From: Hyphomonadaceae bacterium
Lineage (GTDB): Bacteria; Pseudomonadota; Alphaproteobacteria; Caulobacterales; Hyphomonadaceae
Assembly (NCBI GenBank): GCA_016714495.1
Contig: JADKDU010000003.1
Location: forward strand, 124,001-188,000
Reading direction: 5' to 3'
DNA length: 64,000 bases
This document shows, in pieces, positions 35,486 to 43,738 of this stretch. The position numbers and the translations under genes are program-made. How positions within the stretch are numbered: the first letter of the stretch is position 1; every line of letters starts with the position of its first letter. The notes beneath the pieces are model-generated. The model was not told the origin of the DNA. It saw only the letters and a program-made list of their open reading frames with translations, and did not search any database.

Positions 35486-36571
35486 ATGTCCCTCTTCCAG
35501 CCCCTAACCCTCGCCCACGGCCCCACCTGGAAGAACCGCTTCATGCTGGCGCCGCTCACCAACATGCAGAGCCATGCCGATGGCACGCTGTCGGACGCCG
35601 AGTTCAACTGGCTCACGCTCAGGGCAAAAGGCGGCTTCGGCCTGACCATGACGTGCGCCGCCCACGTGCAGGCTGTCGGACAGGGTTTCCCCGGCCAGCT
35701 GGGCGCCTTCGACGACAAGCACCTGCCCGGCCTCACGCGCCTGGCCAGCGCCCTCCGCACCAACGGCTCGGTCTCGTCCCTCCAGATCCACCACGCCGGC
35801 AACCGCTCGCCCAAGGAACTCGTCGGCACGCCCGTCTGCCCGTCCGACGATCCCAAGACCGGCGCACGCGGCCTCACCCTCCCCGAGGTCGAAGCCGTCC
35901 GCGACGCCTACATCGCCGCGGCTGTCCGCGCCGAGAAGGCGGGTTTCGACGGAGTCGAGATCCACGGCGCCCACGGCTACATCCTCGCGCAGTTCCTCTC
36001 GTCCGAAATCAACCACCGCACCGACCAGTATGGCGGCTCGCTGGAGAACCGCGCACGCCTGATCCTCGAAATCATCGACGGCATCCGCGCCGCCACGAAG
36101 CCCGGCTTCCAGCTCGGCTTGCGCCTCTCGCCCGAACGCTTCGGCCTGAAGCTCGCGGAGATCCGCGATGTCGCCGCCGAAATCCTTCGCGGCCAGAAGA
36201 TCGACTTCCTCGACATGTCCCTGTGGGACTTCGCCAAGGAGCCCAACGAAGAAGAGTTCAAGGGCCGCACGCTGATGAGCGTCTTCACCGAACTCCCGCG
36301 CGGTCAGACCCGCCTCGGCGCCGCCGGCAAGGTGATGACCGGCCCGCAGGCCCAGTCCGTTCTCGACGCCGGTTGCGACTTCGTCGTCATCGGCCGCGCC
36401 GCCATCCTGCGGCATGACTTCGTCGAGCGTGTGAAGGCAGACCCGGCCTACGCCTCGCCAGCAACGCCCGTCAGCATCGAGCACCTTACCAACGAAGGCC
36501 TCTCCCCCGCCTTCGTCCAGTACATGCGCCAATGGCCCGGCTTCGTCGAAGCTGAACAGCCCGCCGCTTAA
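35486..36571 (+). CDS. NADH:flavin oxidoreductase, old yellow enzyme family
   Basis: 361 residues, a TIM-barrel FMN protein: NRFMLAPLTNMQSHADG at the N-terminus, LQIHHAGNRSPKEL, GFDGVEIHGAHGYILAQFLS with the H-x-x-H-x-Y type active site, NHRTDQYGGSLENRARLILE and GCDFVVIGRAAILRHDF. It should reduce activated double bonds with NAD(P)H. The start ATG 35486 is followed by the expected LFQPLTLAHG. A strong hairpin follows its stop. Confidence 0.93.
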   Translation: MSLFQPLTLAHGPTWKNRFMLAPLTNMQSHADGTLSDAEFNWLTLRAKGGFGLTMTCAAHVQAVGQGFPGQLGAFDDKHLPGLTRLASALRTNGSVSSLQIHHAGNRSPKELVGTPVCPSDDPKTGARGLTLPEVEAVRDAYIAAAVRAEKAGFDGVEIHGAHGYILAQFLSSEINHRTDQYGGSLENRARLILEIIDGIRAATKPGFQLGLRLSPERFGLKLAEIRDVAAEILRGQKIDFLDMSLWDFAKEPNEEEFKGRTLMSVFTELPRGQTRLGAAGKVMTGPQAQSVLDAGCDFVVIGRAAILRHDFVERVKADPAYASPATPVSIEHLTNEGLSPAFVQYMRQWPGFVEAEQPAA

Positions 36572-36622
36572 GTCCTTCCTCGCCGCAGGCGGGAAAGGCG
36601 GATCGCCAACCCCAAAACGCAA

Positions 36623-36651
36623 CCGGCCGGATCCTTGGGGGATCCGGCCGG
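36623..36651. terminator. Strong hairpin after the oxidoreductase gene
   Basis: CCGGCCGGATCC (36623-36634) and GGATCCGGCCGG (36640-36651) pair perfectly across TTGGG. There are only a few T bases on either side (GCTTTAG; GCGTTTTGG on the minus strand), so termination may work in both directions, for the gene before it and for a possible small gene on the minus strand. Confidence 0.7.
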
Positions 36652-36681
36652 CGCTTTAGTCAGACTGCAAGTTCGAAGGGC

Positions 36682-36804
36682 CTATTCGCGGCGGCCTTCG
36701 GACTCGCGGAAGCGCTCTTCCATCATCAGCCCCGCCGAACGAAACTTGCCTTGGCCCAACCCCGCAAGGGGGCGGGAACCCTGTTCAGCTTCGTCTTTCT
36801 TCAA
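36682..36804 (-). CDS. Possible 40-residue protein
   Basis: TTG 36804 to TAG 36682 reads KKDEAEQGSRPLAGLGQGK, then RSAGLMMEERFRESEGRRE. Charged ends and a normal codon pattern suggest coding, and it lies between a large lipoprotein gene (11 bases away) and a hairpin terminator. No family is known and the ribosome-binding site is weak. Confidence 0.3.
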   Translation of the reverse strand: MKKDEAEQGSRPLAGLGQGKFRSAGLMMEERFRESEGRRE

Positions 36805-36814
36805 AGTGTCACCC

Positions 36815-38809
36815 CTACTTGCCTTGCTTTGCCCAATCCAGCACCCGCTTTTTCTTCAGAGCCACGCCGGCTTCCTGGAAGGAAAGCGCGCCGCTCTTGT
36901 CCGTGTCGATCGCAGCGAAGTTGGCTTTGACCGGCTGGAACATCGGGCTCTTCATCTCGGCTTCCTGCAGCATGCCATCGCGGTTGTCGTCGGCCGCGGT
37001 CAGCATCTGCGAAGCCTGGAGCTGCTGCTGCAGGTCTTCACGCGGGTTCTTCGCCGTCTCGTCTTTCCAGCGGTACTGGACGCTCGTGAACAGCATCTCT
37101 TCGAACGACTGGTCACCCCAGACAACTTCCTGATCCGGGTTCGTCCGGGTCTTGGTGTTGTCGCCGTAGAGCGCCTTGTTGTTCTTCGAGTTGTCGTACC
37201 AGTAATCGGCGACGAGTTTCGTGCCGGCCGGCAGTTCGATCAGGTCCTTGTAGTTGTACTCGCGCTGCCAGTTGAAGTCGTAGTGCGGCATGTTGAGGAT
37301 CACTTCCTCTTTGCCGTCCGGATAGATCGCGGTCAGCTTCGAGGCGTAGCCACGATAGTGCGCGTGCACGAGCGAGGCAGTGATCTGAACGTCGGCCGGG
37401 AACTGCACATAGGCAGTCTCATGCCAGCGAGCCTGGTTCGGCTGAATGGTGATCGACGGATCGGAGATCACGATCTGACGCTTCACCAGTTCCGGATCAT
37501 CCTTCGAGAAGTAGAAGGCGATCTTCGAATTGTCGGTGAAGGCCTTGCCGATCGGCGTGTAGTGCATCTGGAAGGAGATGGCGCCGCCAGCCGGGATCCA
37601 CGTCGCCCACTTGTCGGGAGCGAGGTTCGATTCCGACCCGACAGCGTAACCGCCCATCGAGATATTCCAGTCGAAGCCGCGGCCGTTGGCCGGCATCTTC
37701 GGCAGCCAGCCAGCCAGGATGTGGTGCACGCCCTGACGGTTGCCGGCCTTGAAGGTGGTCGCCTTCAGCCATTTGCCTTCCGTCAGCGGGCTCGCAACCG
37801 CCGGGATCTGATAATCGACAACGCCGGCAGCCGGCACGTCATACGACGGGATGTCGACGACGAGGTCGGGCTTGCCCAGCGGCCATTCTTCACGGCCGGC
37901 AGCAGCCTTCGTCAGCGGGTCGGCAGCAGCGTCAGCCAGGTCGCTCGGAGCGCCGGCATCGATCCAGCCGATCAGGGTTTTGATTTCCTTCTCGGTCAGG
38001 TTCTCGTTGTTCTGGAACGCGCGATAGTGGCTGTCAGCGTCGAACGGCGGCATGCGGTCCGTGCGGATCGCTTCGCGGATCATCGGCGCGAAGTTCTTCA
38101 CCTGCTGATAGCTGTTCCAGTACAGCATCTGCGGCGCGATGCCGTTCGGCTGGTGGCACTCGACGCACTTGGCCTGGAAGATCGGCGCGACGTCGTTGGT
38201 GTAGGAGACTTTCGAGTAGGCCGAGTTGTCGGCATACGCGATCTTCGTGCCCTTCACCGGCAGTTCGGCGTTGGTGATCGGCTTGCCGGCGACGAACTCG
38301 GTCACAGCGGCTTCAGCCGACTCGACCGGGCCATGATAAACCACTTTCCAGTCCTTCGGGCTCACCACCACGGTCTCGCCCGTGTAGGTGAAGCCGACCG
38401 ACTTGCCGCTGGCGTCCTTGCCGAGCGAAGCGCCGATGAGCTGGAATTCGTCGTTCAGGATCGGCAGGGTGATGCCCTGCTCCTTGGCTTCCGCCTCGAT
38501 CATGGCGCGCGTGTCGGCCGTGTTCGAGTTGATGAGCTGGATGACCAGCTCCGGATTTTTCTCTTTCAGCGCCATCAGCGCCTTGGCGGTCGCGCGCGAC
38601 GTCTCATCGCCGTTCACATACGACGCCAGCACGACGGCCGGGGTATGCGTGTCATAGCGAAGGATGTGGCCCATGCCCGACCCATCGGCCAGCATGTAGT
38701 TGTCGACCGTATTGCCCACCAGCTTGGCAGCCGGCGCCTCGTTCGAGCATGCTGCCAGGCCGAGCACAGAAACGCTCGCCAGCAGGACAGCTGACGCGAT
38801 CCTCTTCAT
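36815..38809 (-). CDS. Lipoprotein with redoxin-like, cytochrome c, copper monooxygenase (PHM-like) and EF-hand parts
   Basis: 664 residues. A lipoprotein signal (LASVSVLGLAACS) is followed by a thioredoxin-fold domain with no active Cys (about 30-190), a cytochrome c motif CVECH near 220 with DRMPPFD as probable Met ligand, then a type II copper monooxygenase-like part (about 290-560: GVHHILAGWLP, FQMHYTPIGK, LVHAHYRGY supply His ligands) and two EF-hands at the end (DDNRDGMLQEAE, DTDKSGALSFQE). The order suggests an electron feed from heme to a copper site in the periplasm; the substrate is unknown. ATG 38809 with GGGAGTT upstream. Confidence 0.9.
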   Translation of the reverse strand: MKRIASAVLLASVSVLGLAACSNEAPAAKLVGNTVDNYMLADGSGMGHILRYDTHTPAVVLASYVNGDETSRATAKALMALKEKNPELVIQLINSNTADTRAMIEAEAKEQGITLPILNDEFQLIGASLGKDASGKSVGFTYTGETVVVSPKDWKVVYHGPVESAEAAVTEFVAGKPITNAELPVKGTKIAYADNSAYSKVSYTNDVAPIFQAKCVECHQPNGIAPQMLYWNSYQQVKNFAPMIREAIRTDRMPPFDADSHYRAFQNNENLTEKEIKTLIGWIDAGAPSDLADAAADPLTKAAAGREEWPLGKPDLVVDIPSYDVPAAGVVDYQIPAVASPLTEGKWLKATTFKAGNRQGVHHILAGWLPKMPANGRGFDWNISMGGYAVGSESNLAPDKWATWIPAGGAISFQMHYTPIGKAFTDNSKIAFYFSKDDPELVKRQIVISDPSITIQPNQARWHETAYVQFPADVQITASLVHAHYRGYASKLTAIYPDGKEEVILNMPHYDFNWQREYNYKDLIELPAGTKLVADYWYDNSKNNKALYGDNTKTRTNPDQEVVWGDQSFEEMLFTSVQYRWKDETAKNPREDLQQQLQASQMLTAADDNRDGMLQEAEMKSPMFQPVKANFAAIDTDKSGALSFQEAGVALKKKRVLDWAKQGK

Positions 38810-38867
38810 GGACGGTAACTCCCTGGGTTTTATTTTTGTCCGATTCCAGCGCGGAACCTACTCGCAA

Positions 38868-38930
38868 TTGACACTGTCAACAACTAGGCGCCCGGCGAAC
38901 AAATATCGGGCACGTCAACAACGAGGCGCC
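38868..38930. promoter_or_regulatory. Direct repeats and palindrome upstream of the copper monooxygenase-like gene
   Basis: GTCAACAACTAGGCGCC (38876-38892) recurs as GTCAACAACGAGGCGCC (38914-38930), 38 bases apart, one mismatch. TTGACACTGTCAA (38868-38880) is a perfect 13-base palindrome that runs into the first repeat. Both lie in the promoter region of the gene that starts at 38809, so a regulator binding site is likely. Confidence 0.45.
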
Positions 38931-39022
38931 GCTGGGGCAGAACATAAATATATCGAGAGAAGCGCCCACCGGCCGCTCAGTTTGTTCGTGAGCATTCTGT
39001 CGGAGCGACGGACAAGCGAGGC

Positions 39023-40090
39023 CTAGGCGGCCACCTGCGAAGGATTCGCAGGCGCCCGCGCCGTCCGCAACAGCCGCCAGACCTCGACCCCGATCGTCAC
39101 CACCCAGATCAGCGCCGCCACCCCCAGCGAAACGTTCACGATCCCCCACACCATCCGCACAACCCGGGCGATCTCATCCAGATCGGCGCCATCCACCGGC
39201 GTCACCTCGATCAGCGGCTGCGACTGGTACAACACCCACAATATGCCCAGCCCGGCCAGATGCCCCGCAATGCTGACCACAGACCGCACCCTGCTCCACG
39301 CCGGATGCAGAATGTCAGCGAGGTGAACCACCGTCACACCGACCGCCAGCACCAGTATCGGCCAGTAAACCACATCCCACGCCGGCGAGAACGCCAGCGC
39401 CGCCGAGGCGCCATCCCGCACCGGAATCTCGTTCGGGAACTGCACGACCTTCACCCAGAACAGCAGGAAGACGATGTCGAACACCAACGTGAACGCGCTC
39501 TCGAACAGCGTCCGCGGCTGGCGCACATTATCCCGCGGCAGAGACTTCGGGTCCCACTTCGCCGCCCACTTCATGTCCAGCTTGCCGCGCTCCGCCGCGA
39601 TGAACAGCGCGGTCACCACGCCGAACGTCACCAGCGCAATCTCCAGCGCGCTCCCGATGCCGCGAAACGCCGCCCTGAAAGGCTCTTCCGACCCCAGCGC
39701 CCGTATCGTCACGATGCCGAACCCGATCGCGATCGCGAGGCCCACAGCGATCCGCTGCACATGCCAGAACCACGGATAATAACCCGGCCCGATCAGGTGA
39801 TCGTTCCCGGAATAGCGCGACGCCACCACCACCGGATGCCCGAAATCCTTCAGCACAGCCGCGATCTCGTCATCCCCAGCGGCGCGCCCCAGCTCCGCCT
39901 CCTTCGCCTCGACCCGGGAGTCGATGGCCTCGCGAAGCTCGGCGATGATGTCCTTCGCCGCATCGTCCGGCAGCCGCCGCTCCACCGCCGCGAGATAGCG
40001 CGCGATCATGTCCTTCACTTTCCGCTCTCCATCGTCCGGCGCATTCATGTCGTGAAATTTCAGGTGAGCCTCGACCAGGTGATCGGTCAT
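39023..40090 (-). CDS. HAAS-domain membrane protein, PadR-linked
   Basis: 355 residues. The N-terminal part (about 15-85) fits the HAAS/DUF1700-type helical domain: MIARYLAAVERRLPDDAAKD, IIAELREAIDSRVEAKEAEL and AVLKDFGHPVVVASRY. It is followed by about six to seven transmembrane helices (about 108-350). Such proteins are encoded next to PadR regulators and are thought to be their partners in membrane stress responses; the detail is unknown. Its ATG overlaps the PadR stop. Confidence 0.88.
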   Translation of the reverse strand: MTDHLVEAHLKFHDMNAPDDGERKVKDMIARYLAAVERRLPDDAAKDIIAELREAIDSRVEAKEAELGRAAGDDEIAAVLKDFGHPVVVASRYSGNDHLIGPGYYPWFWHVQRIAVGLAIAIGFGIVTIRALGSEEPFRAAFRGIGSALEIALVTFGVVTALFIAAERGKLDMKWAAKWDPKSLPRDNVRQPRTLFESAFTLVFDIVFLLFWVKVVQFPNEIPVRDGASAALAFSPAWDVVYWPILVLAVGVTVVHLADILHPAWSRVRSVVSIAGHLAGLGILWVLYQSQPLIEVTPVDGADLDEIARVVRMVWGIVNVSLGVAALIWVVTIGVEVWRLLRTARAPANPSQVAA

Positions 40091-40458
40091 TGCCGTCCCT
40101 CCTTCAGGCCAGCCGCCGCTGGCGGTCCGCCAAGAATCCGCTCAAGCGCGCGGTTCATCCCGCGCCATTCCTGTGTGAGATGTTCAAGCGCCGCCGCGCC
40201 ATCGGCCGAGAGGCGGTAGAACCGCTTCTGCCGCTTGGCGTCCTCGCGCCATTCGGAGGTCAGCAGACCCTGCGCCTCCAGCCGCCGCAGCATGGGATAG
40301 AGAGCGCCCTCGTCGATATCGACGCCGGCCTCTCCCAATTCGGTCTTCAGCGTGTAGCCATATTTCTCGGAACGCAGTGTTCCGAGAACCGCAAGGATCA
40401 ACGAACCCCGCCTCAGCTCCAGCCGCAAAGCCTCAATAATGTCGGGTCCGATCGGCAT
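40087..40458 (-). CDS. PadR-family transcription regulator
   Basis: 123 residues with the winged helix of PadR: RGSLILAVLGTLRSEKYGYT, VDIDEGALYPMLRRLEAQGL and YRLSADGAAALEHLTQEWRG. ATG 40458 is chosen; ATG 40470 in frame would add four residues. Its start region overlaps a palindrome at 40469-40491, so it probably represses itself and the HAAS protein gene downstream (ATGA overlap). Confidence 0.9.
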   Translation of the reverse strand: MPIGPDIIEALRLELRRGSLILAVLGTLRSEKYGYTLKTELGEAGVDIDEGALYPMLRRLEAQGLLTSEWREDAKRQKRFYRLSADGAAALEHLTQEWRGMNRALERILGGPPAAAGLKEGRQ

Positions 40459-40468
40459 CCCATGTCCC

Positions 40469-40491
40469 ATACAGTGTGCGTCGCACAGTAT
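40469..40491. promoter_or_regulatory. Palindromic operator at the PadR promoter
   Basis: ATACAGTGTGCG-TCGCACAGTAT is a 23-base imperfect dyad centred at 40480. It lies directly before the PadR start. A TAGCGCACAG half continues to the right and recurs upstream of the Crp/Fnr gene at 43763. Confidence 0.55.
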
Positions 40492-40551
40492 GTAGCGCAC
40501 AGCGGAGAGCCACGCAACCGGAATCAGCGCTCAAAGCTGCCGGGCGCCTGC

Positions 40552-40935
40552 CTAGCCGACCACAAACCTGATCGGCAGCGTCACCCGCGCTCCGGGCGTC
40601 ACGCCGTAGCTGTTGTCTTTCCTGATCGCGAAAATCTTGGACACGCGGATCGCAGCCTCGCTGAATCCATATCCGGGCTGCTCTTCCCATCCCGGCTCGC
40701 ACGCGAACGTCCAGTCAGCCAGCACGACACACGGCAGCTTCACCAGCGACTCGATCCCCGCATCCAGCGCCGCTTCCGGATAGACTTTCATCATGTCGCT
40801 GAAGGATGGGGTCCGCTCGGCCCATGCAGGCGCCAGAATGTCGTCCGGCTCACGCGGCAACGCCACATGGTCCGGCTCCATCATCTCGCAGGCGCCCAGC
40901 ACCATGAACACTGCAATCAACCCGGCAATCCGCAT
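40552..40935 (-). CDS. Lipoprotein with TonB C-terminal-like domain
   Basis: 127 residues: signal and lipobox (IAVFMVLGACE), then SDMMKVYPEAALDAGIESLV, VLADWTFACEPGWEEQPGYG, and GARVTLPIRFVVG at the end. This is the TonB_C pattern (Y-P-x-x-A-L, C-x-V, G-x-G-F, P-I-x-F) found in proteins linked to energy transduction, but without the long proline linker or a transmembrane anchor. It should sit in the periplasm. ATG 40935 with CAGGAGAG upstream. Confidence 0.75.
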   Translation of the reverse strand: MRIAGLIAVFMVLGACEMMEPDHVALPREPDDILAPAWAERTPSFSDMMKVYPEAALDAGIESLVKLPCVVLADWTFACEPGWEEQPGYGFSEAAIRVSKIFAIRKDNSYGVTPGARVTLPIRFVVG

Positions 40936-41001
40936 GTGTCTCTCCTGAACTCCCACTAGACTGCCCCACCTCCGGAAAAAAGAGCGCCCCCTCTCTCCCG
41001 C

Positions 41002-41030
41002 TCATCCCGGCGAAAGCCGGGACTCAGAGC
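41002..41030. repeat. Hairpin of the TCATCCCGG family
   Basis: TCCCGGC-GAAA-GCCGGGA (41005-41022) is a perfect hairpin with a GAAA loop, flanked by TCA and CTCAGAG. It is the same core as in the element at 35319. It lies in a 245-base gap without a gene. Confidence 0.5.
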
Positions 41031-41180
41031 CACAAGCGCCAGATCCCGCAGGTCTCGGCCCAAAGAACCGGTGGCCTGAAATTTCCCAACCGCTGCAACA
41101 CAGCGGCCCCCGCACTTTCTGCTGGGGGACAACCTGAAACACCAACCCACACCCCACCTGACTGCGCCCATATTCAACGC

Positions 41181-41885
41181 ATGTTCGAGCTGCAGCAGAT
41201 CATCCTCTGGATTCTCTGGCGCCTCCGCCCCGTCATGGCGGTGGAGGCGAATCTCGTCGACATCATCGCCGCCGGCTTCCGCCTCTTCGACAACGACGAA
41301 GCCATCAGCAGGATGGAAGACGACCCCAACCAATGCCTGATCGTCTCCGCGGGCCTCGCTGACGCACACGCCAAGCTCGACCTCCTGATCTATCTGAGAG
41401 CCTGCGAGATCCTAGGCATCCGCTCCCGCGCGAAGGACTTCACACCCAACCGCACCGCCAGCCGCTCAGGCCGCACGCCCCAAGCCTGCTGGACCAGCTT
41501 CCGCCGCCTCGTCACGCGCTTCGAAGACTACGAACGCCTCGCGCAGAAACGCGCCGAAGGCCTGCGCGCGGAGCAGAGCCCCCTCCGTCTTGCAGCTACG
41601 CTGCAATCCACCTCCCCCGCGTTTCATGCGGTGGAGGCAAACCACCATTGCCTTGCCTCCCTCAGTGCGCAGCACTGGGGGAGGTGGATTGCGCGCCCTT
41701 GCGCGCAAGACGGAGGGGGCCTCTTCGCGCAACCGCGCGGCCCTCCTCCACCTCACTATCCAGAGCCAGAACCCTCCCCACCCCGAAAGCCCAGCTTCCG
41801 GGAATGCCTCCGTATGACCAACACGACGATAGAGCCTTGCGCGACACCTGTTATGGTCCGCCCGAATCGAAAGGCCCCGCCATGA
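41181..41885 (+). CDS. Hypothetical protein whose 3' end runs into a repeat
   Basis: 234 residues are open, but only about the first 130 look coding: MFELQQIILWILWRLRPVMA, EANLVDIIAAGFRLFDNDEA, then RFEDYERLAQKRAEGLRAEQ. From 41578 the frame crosses a nested inverted-repeat element and gives Pro/Ser-rich low-complexity sequence. No family is recognised. The stop at 41883-41885 overlaps the start of pyk, so the original gene end has probably been lost or moved by the repeat. Confidence 0.5.
   Translation: MFELQQIILWILWRLRPVMAVEANLVDIIAAGFRLFDNDEAISRMEDDPNQCLIVSAGLADAHAKLDLLIYLRACEILGIRSRAKDFTPNRTASRSGRTPQACWTSFRRLVTRFEDYERLAQKRAEGLRAEQSPLRLAATLQSTSPAFHAVEANHHCLASLSAQHWGRWIARPCAQDGGGLFAQPRGPPPPHYPEPEPSPPRKPSFRECLRMTNTTIEPCATPVMVRPNRKAPP
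41578..41720. repeat. Nested inverted-repeat (MITE-like) element
   Basis: Outer arms GCCCCCTCCGTCTT (41578-41591) and AAGACGGAGGGGGC (41707-41720) match perfectly. Next come two small hairpins (TGCAGC-TAC-GCTGCA; GCGCGCCCTTGCGCGC), then a second arm pair ATCCACCTCCCCC (41606-41618) and GGGGGAGGTGGAT (41677-41689), and an inner pair GGAGGCAA/TTGCCTCC. A related piece lies at 60355-60411. Confidence 0.75.
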
Positions 41886-43291
41886 CGCCGTCCATCCGTC
41901 GCCGCACCAAGATCCTCGCCACACTCGGCCCTGCCAGCGATGGGGCGCTCAAGATGGAAGAACTGCTCCGCGCCGGGGTCGACCTCTTCCGGGTCAACTT
42001 CTCCCACGGCACGCACGAACAGCACGCAGCCCGCATCGCCGCCGCCCGCGAGGCGGAGAAAGCTCACGGCCACCCAGTCGCAATCCTCGCCGATCTCCAG
42101 GGTCCCAAGCTCCGCGTCGGCGATATCGGCGGCGGCCAGTGCGACGTCCGCATGTCGTCCGAGCTTCGCCTCATCGCCGCCCAGACTTCGAATGATCCCG
42201 ACATCATCCCGATCCCGCACCCGGAACTTGTCGCCTCGCTCCAGCTCGGCGACCGCCTGCTGATCGACGACGGCAAGATGATGCTGGTCATCGTGAAGGT
42301 CGACGGCGCAGACCGCATCGCCCGCCCGATCGCCCCCGGCCGCATCATGAGCCGGAAAGGCATCGCCGTTCCCAACCGCCCGATCCCGATCCCGGCCCTC
42401 ACCGAGAAGGACCTTGCAGACGGCAAGTTCGCGCTCTCCCAGGGCGTCGACTACCTCGCTCTCTCCTTCGTGCAGCGCGCCGCAGACCTCACCATGGCCC
42501 GCGAAGTCTTCGGCGATCACGTGCCACTCGTAGCCAAGATCGAAAAGCCCGCCGCCCTCGATGAGCTCGAAGACATCGTCGCGCTGTCTGACGCCGTAAT
42601 GGTCGCGCGCGGCGATCTCGGCGTCGAACTCTCGCCCGAGCAGGTGCCGATCGCCCAGCGCCGCATCGTCCGCGTCGCGCGTTCGCACGGCAAGCCGGTG
42701 ATCGTTGCAACGCACATGCTGGAATCTATGGTCGAAGCCCTCGTCCCCACCCGCGCCGAAGCCAACGACGTCGCCACCGCCGTCTATCAGGGCGCAGACG
42801 CCGTCATGCTCTCAGCCGAAAGCGCCGTCGGCCGCCACCCCACCGCCGCCGTCGCCATAATGGACCGCATCATCCGCGCCATCGAAACAGATCGCGACGC
42901 AAACCCGTCAACGCAGGCCGCCCCGAATCCCGCGCACGTCACCACGGCGGACGCCTGCGCGCGCGCCGCGTCCAACCTTGCCGACGATCTCGATTGCCCG
43001 CTTGTCGTCTTCACGCGCTCGGGCTCATCGGCCCAGCGCGTCTCCGCCACGCGCCCGAAGCAACCGATCCACGCCCTCACGCCAAGCCTGCCCACCGCAC
43101 GCAAGCTCTCACTCGTCTGGGGCGTCAACGCCGATCTCGAACCGGAAGAACCCAAGAGCTTCGACGACATCCTCGCCTCCGTGAACCGCCACGAAGCCGC
43201 CAGCAACATCAAGCGCTTCGTCATCACCGCCGGCTATCCGTACGCCAGCGACAACTCGACAGACACGATCAAGGTGGTTGAACGGAAATGA
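41882..43291 (+). CDS. pyk: Pyruvate kinase
   Basis: Pyruvate kinase makes pyruvate and ATP from phosphoenolpyruvate and ADP. 469 residues: RRRTKILATLGPAS start, LFRVNFSHGTHEQH, ILADLQGPKLRVGDIGGG, VDYLALSFVQRAADL, LVAKIEKPAALDELEDIV with the catalytic Lys, VMVARGDLGVELSPEQVPIA, VATHMLESMVEALVPTRAE and the C-domain. ATG 41882 is used; the longer open frame upstream is the repeat. The stop overlaps the next gene by ATGA. Confidence 0.98.
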   Translation: MTPSIRRRTKILATLGPASDGALKMEELLRAGVDLFRVNFSHGTHEQHAARIAAAREAEKAHGHPVAILADLQGPKLRVGDIGGGQCDVRMSSELRLIAAQTSNDPDIIPIPHPELVASLQLGDRLLIDDGKMMLVIVKVDGADRIARPIAPGRIMSRKGIAVPNRPIPIPALTEKDLADGKFALSQGVDYLALSFVQRAADLTMAREVFGDHVPLVAKIEKPAALDELEDIVALSDAVMVARGDLGVELSPEQVPIAQRRIVRVARSHGKPVIVATHMLESMVEALVPTRAEANDVATAVYQGADAVMLSAESAVGRHPTAAVAIMDRIIRAIETDRDANPSTQAAPNPAHVTTADACARAASNLADDLDCPLVVFTRSGSSAQRVSATRPKQPIHALTPSLPTARKLSLVWGVNADLEPEEPKSFDDILASVNRHEAASNIKRFVITAGYPYASDNSTDTIKVVERK

Positions 43292-43737
43292 TCCGCGCGC
43301 TCACCATCGCCTTCGCACTCATTGCATCTGCCTGCGCCGCCACGGCCGGCGGCTACACGCAGGGCGATCTCGCGAAGCTGTCCTTCCTCGAAGGCCGCTG
43401 GCAGGGCATCGGCCCCGACGGCGCGCCCTTCTACGAGCAGTATGACTTTCCCTCGCCCGAAAAATTCCGCTCGCAACGCTTTGACGCCGCCTTCACCACC
43501 GTCAGCGACACAAGCACGTTGACGCTTGAGGAAGGTGACATCTATTCCCGTTGGGGCGAGTACAGCTGGAAAGCCACCGACATCGCCGACGGCTACATCG
43601 CCTTCGCTCCGGTCAATGCGCCCAGCGCCTTCCACTGGAAGAAGCTCGACGCCAGCACCGTTGAAGTCGTTCAGAAATTCACCGGCGAAGACGGCAAGCC
43701 GCAGACCTATGCGGTCCTGCTGAAGCGCGTCACCTGA
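43288..43737 (+). CDS. Secreted DUF6265-like protein
   Basis: 149 residues: signal region (ALTIAFALIASACAATAGG), then LAKLSFLEGRWQGIGPDGAP, FYEQYDFPSPEKF and a series of beta strands ending in VEVVQKFTGEDGKPQ. This is the pattern of DUF6265, small beta-barrel proteins of unknown role, often lipoproteins (ASAC could be a lipobox). It is coupled to pyk by ATGA. Confidence 0.75.
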   Translation: MIRALTIAFALIASACAATAGGYTQGDLAKLSFLEGRWQGIGPDGAPFYEQYDFPSPEKFRSQRFDAAFTTVSDTSTLTLEEGDIYSRWGEYSWKATDIADGYIAFAPVNAPSAFHWKKLDASTVEVVQKFTGEDGKPQTYAVLLKRVT

Positions 43738-43738
43738 T

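Noticed and set aside
36635..38794. 719-residue open frame on the plus strand
   Set aside because: It is the reverse of the copper monooxygenase-like gene; GC-rich reverse frames stay open by chance, and it has no family motif or ribosome-binding site.
41578..41720. CRISPR-like array
   Set aside because: The repeats are inverted, not direct, and there are no regular spacers; no cas gene is present.
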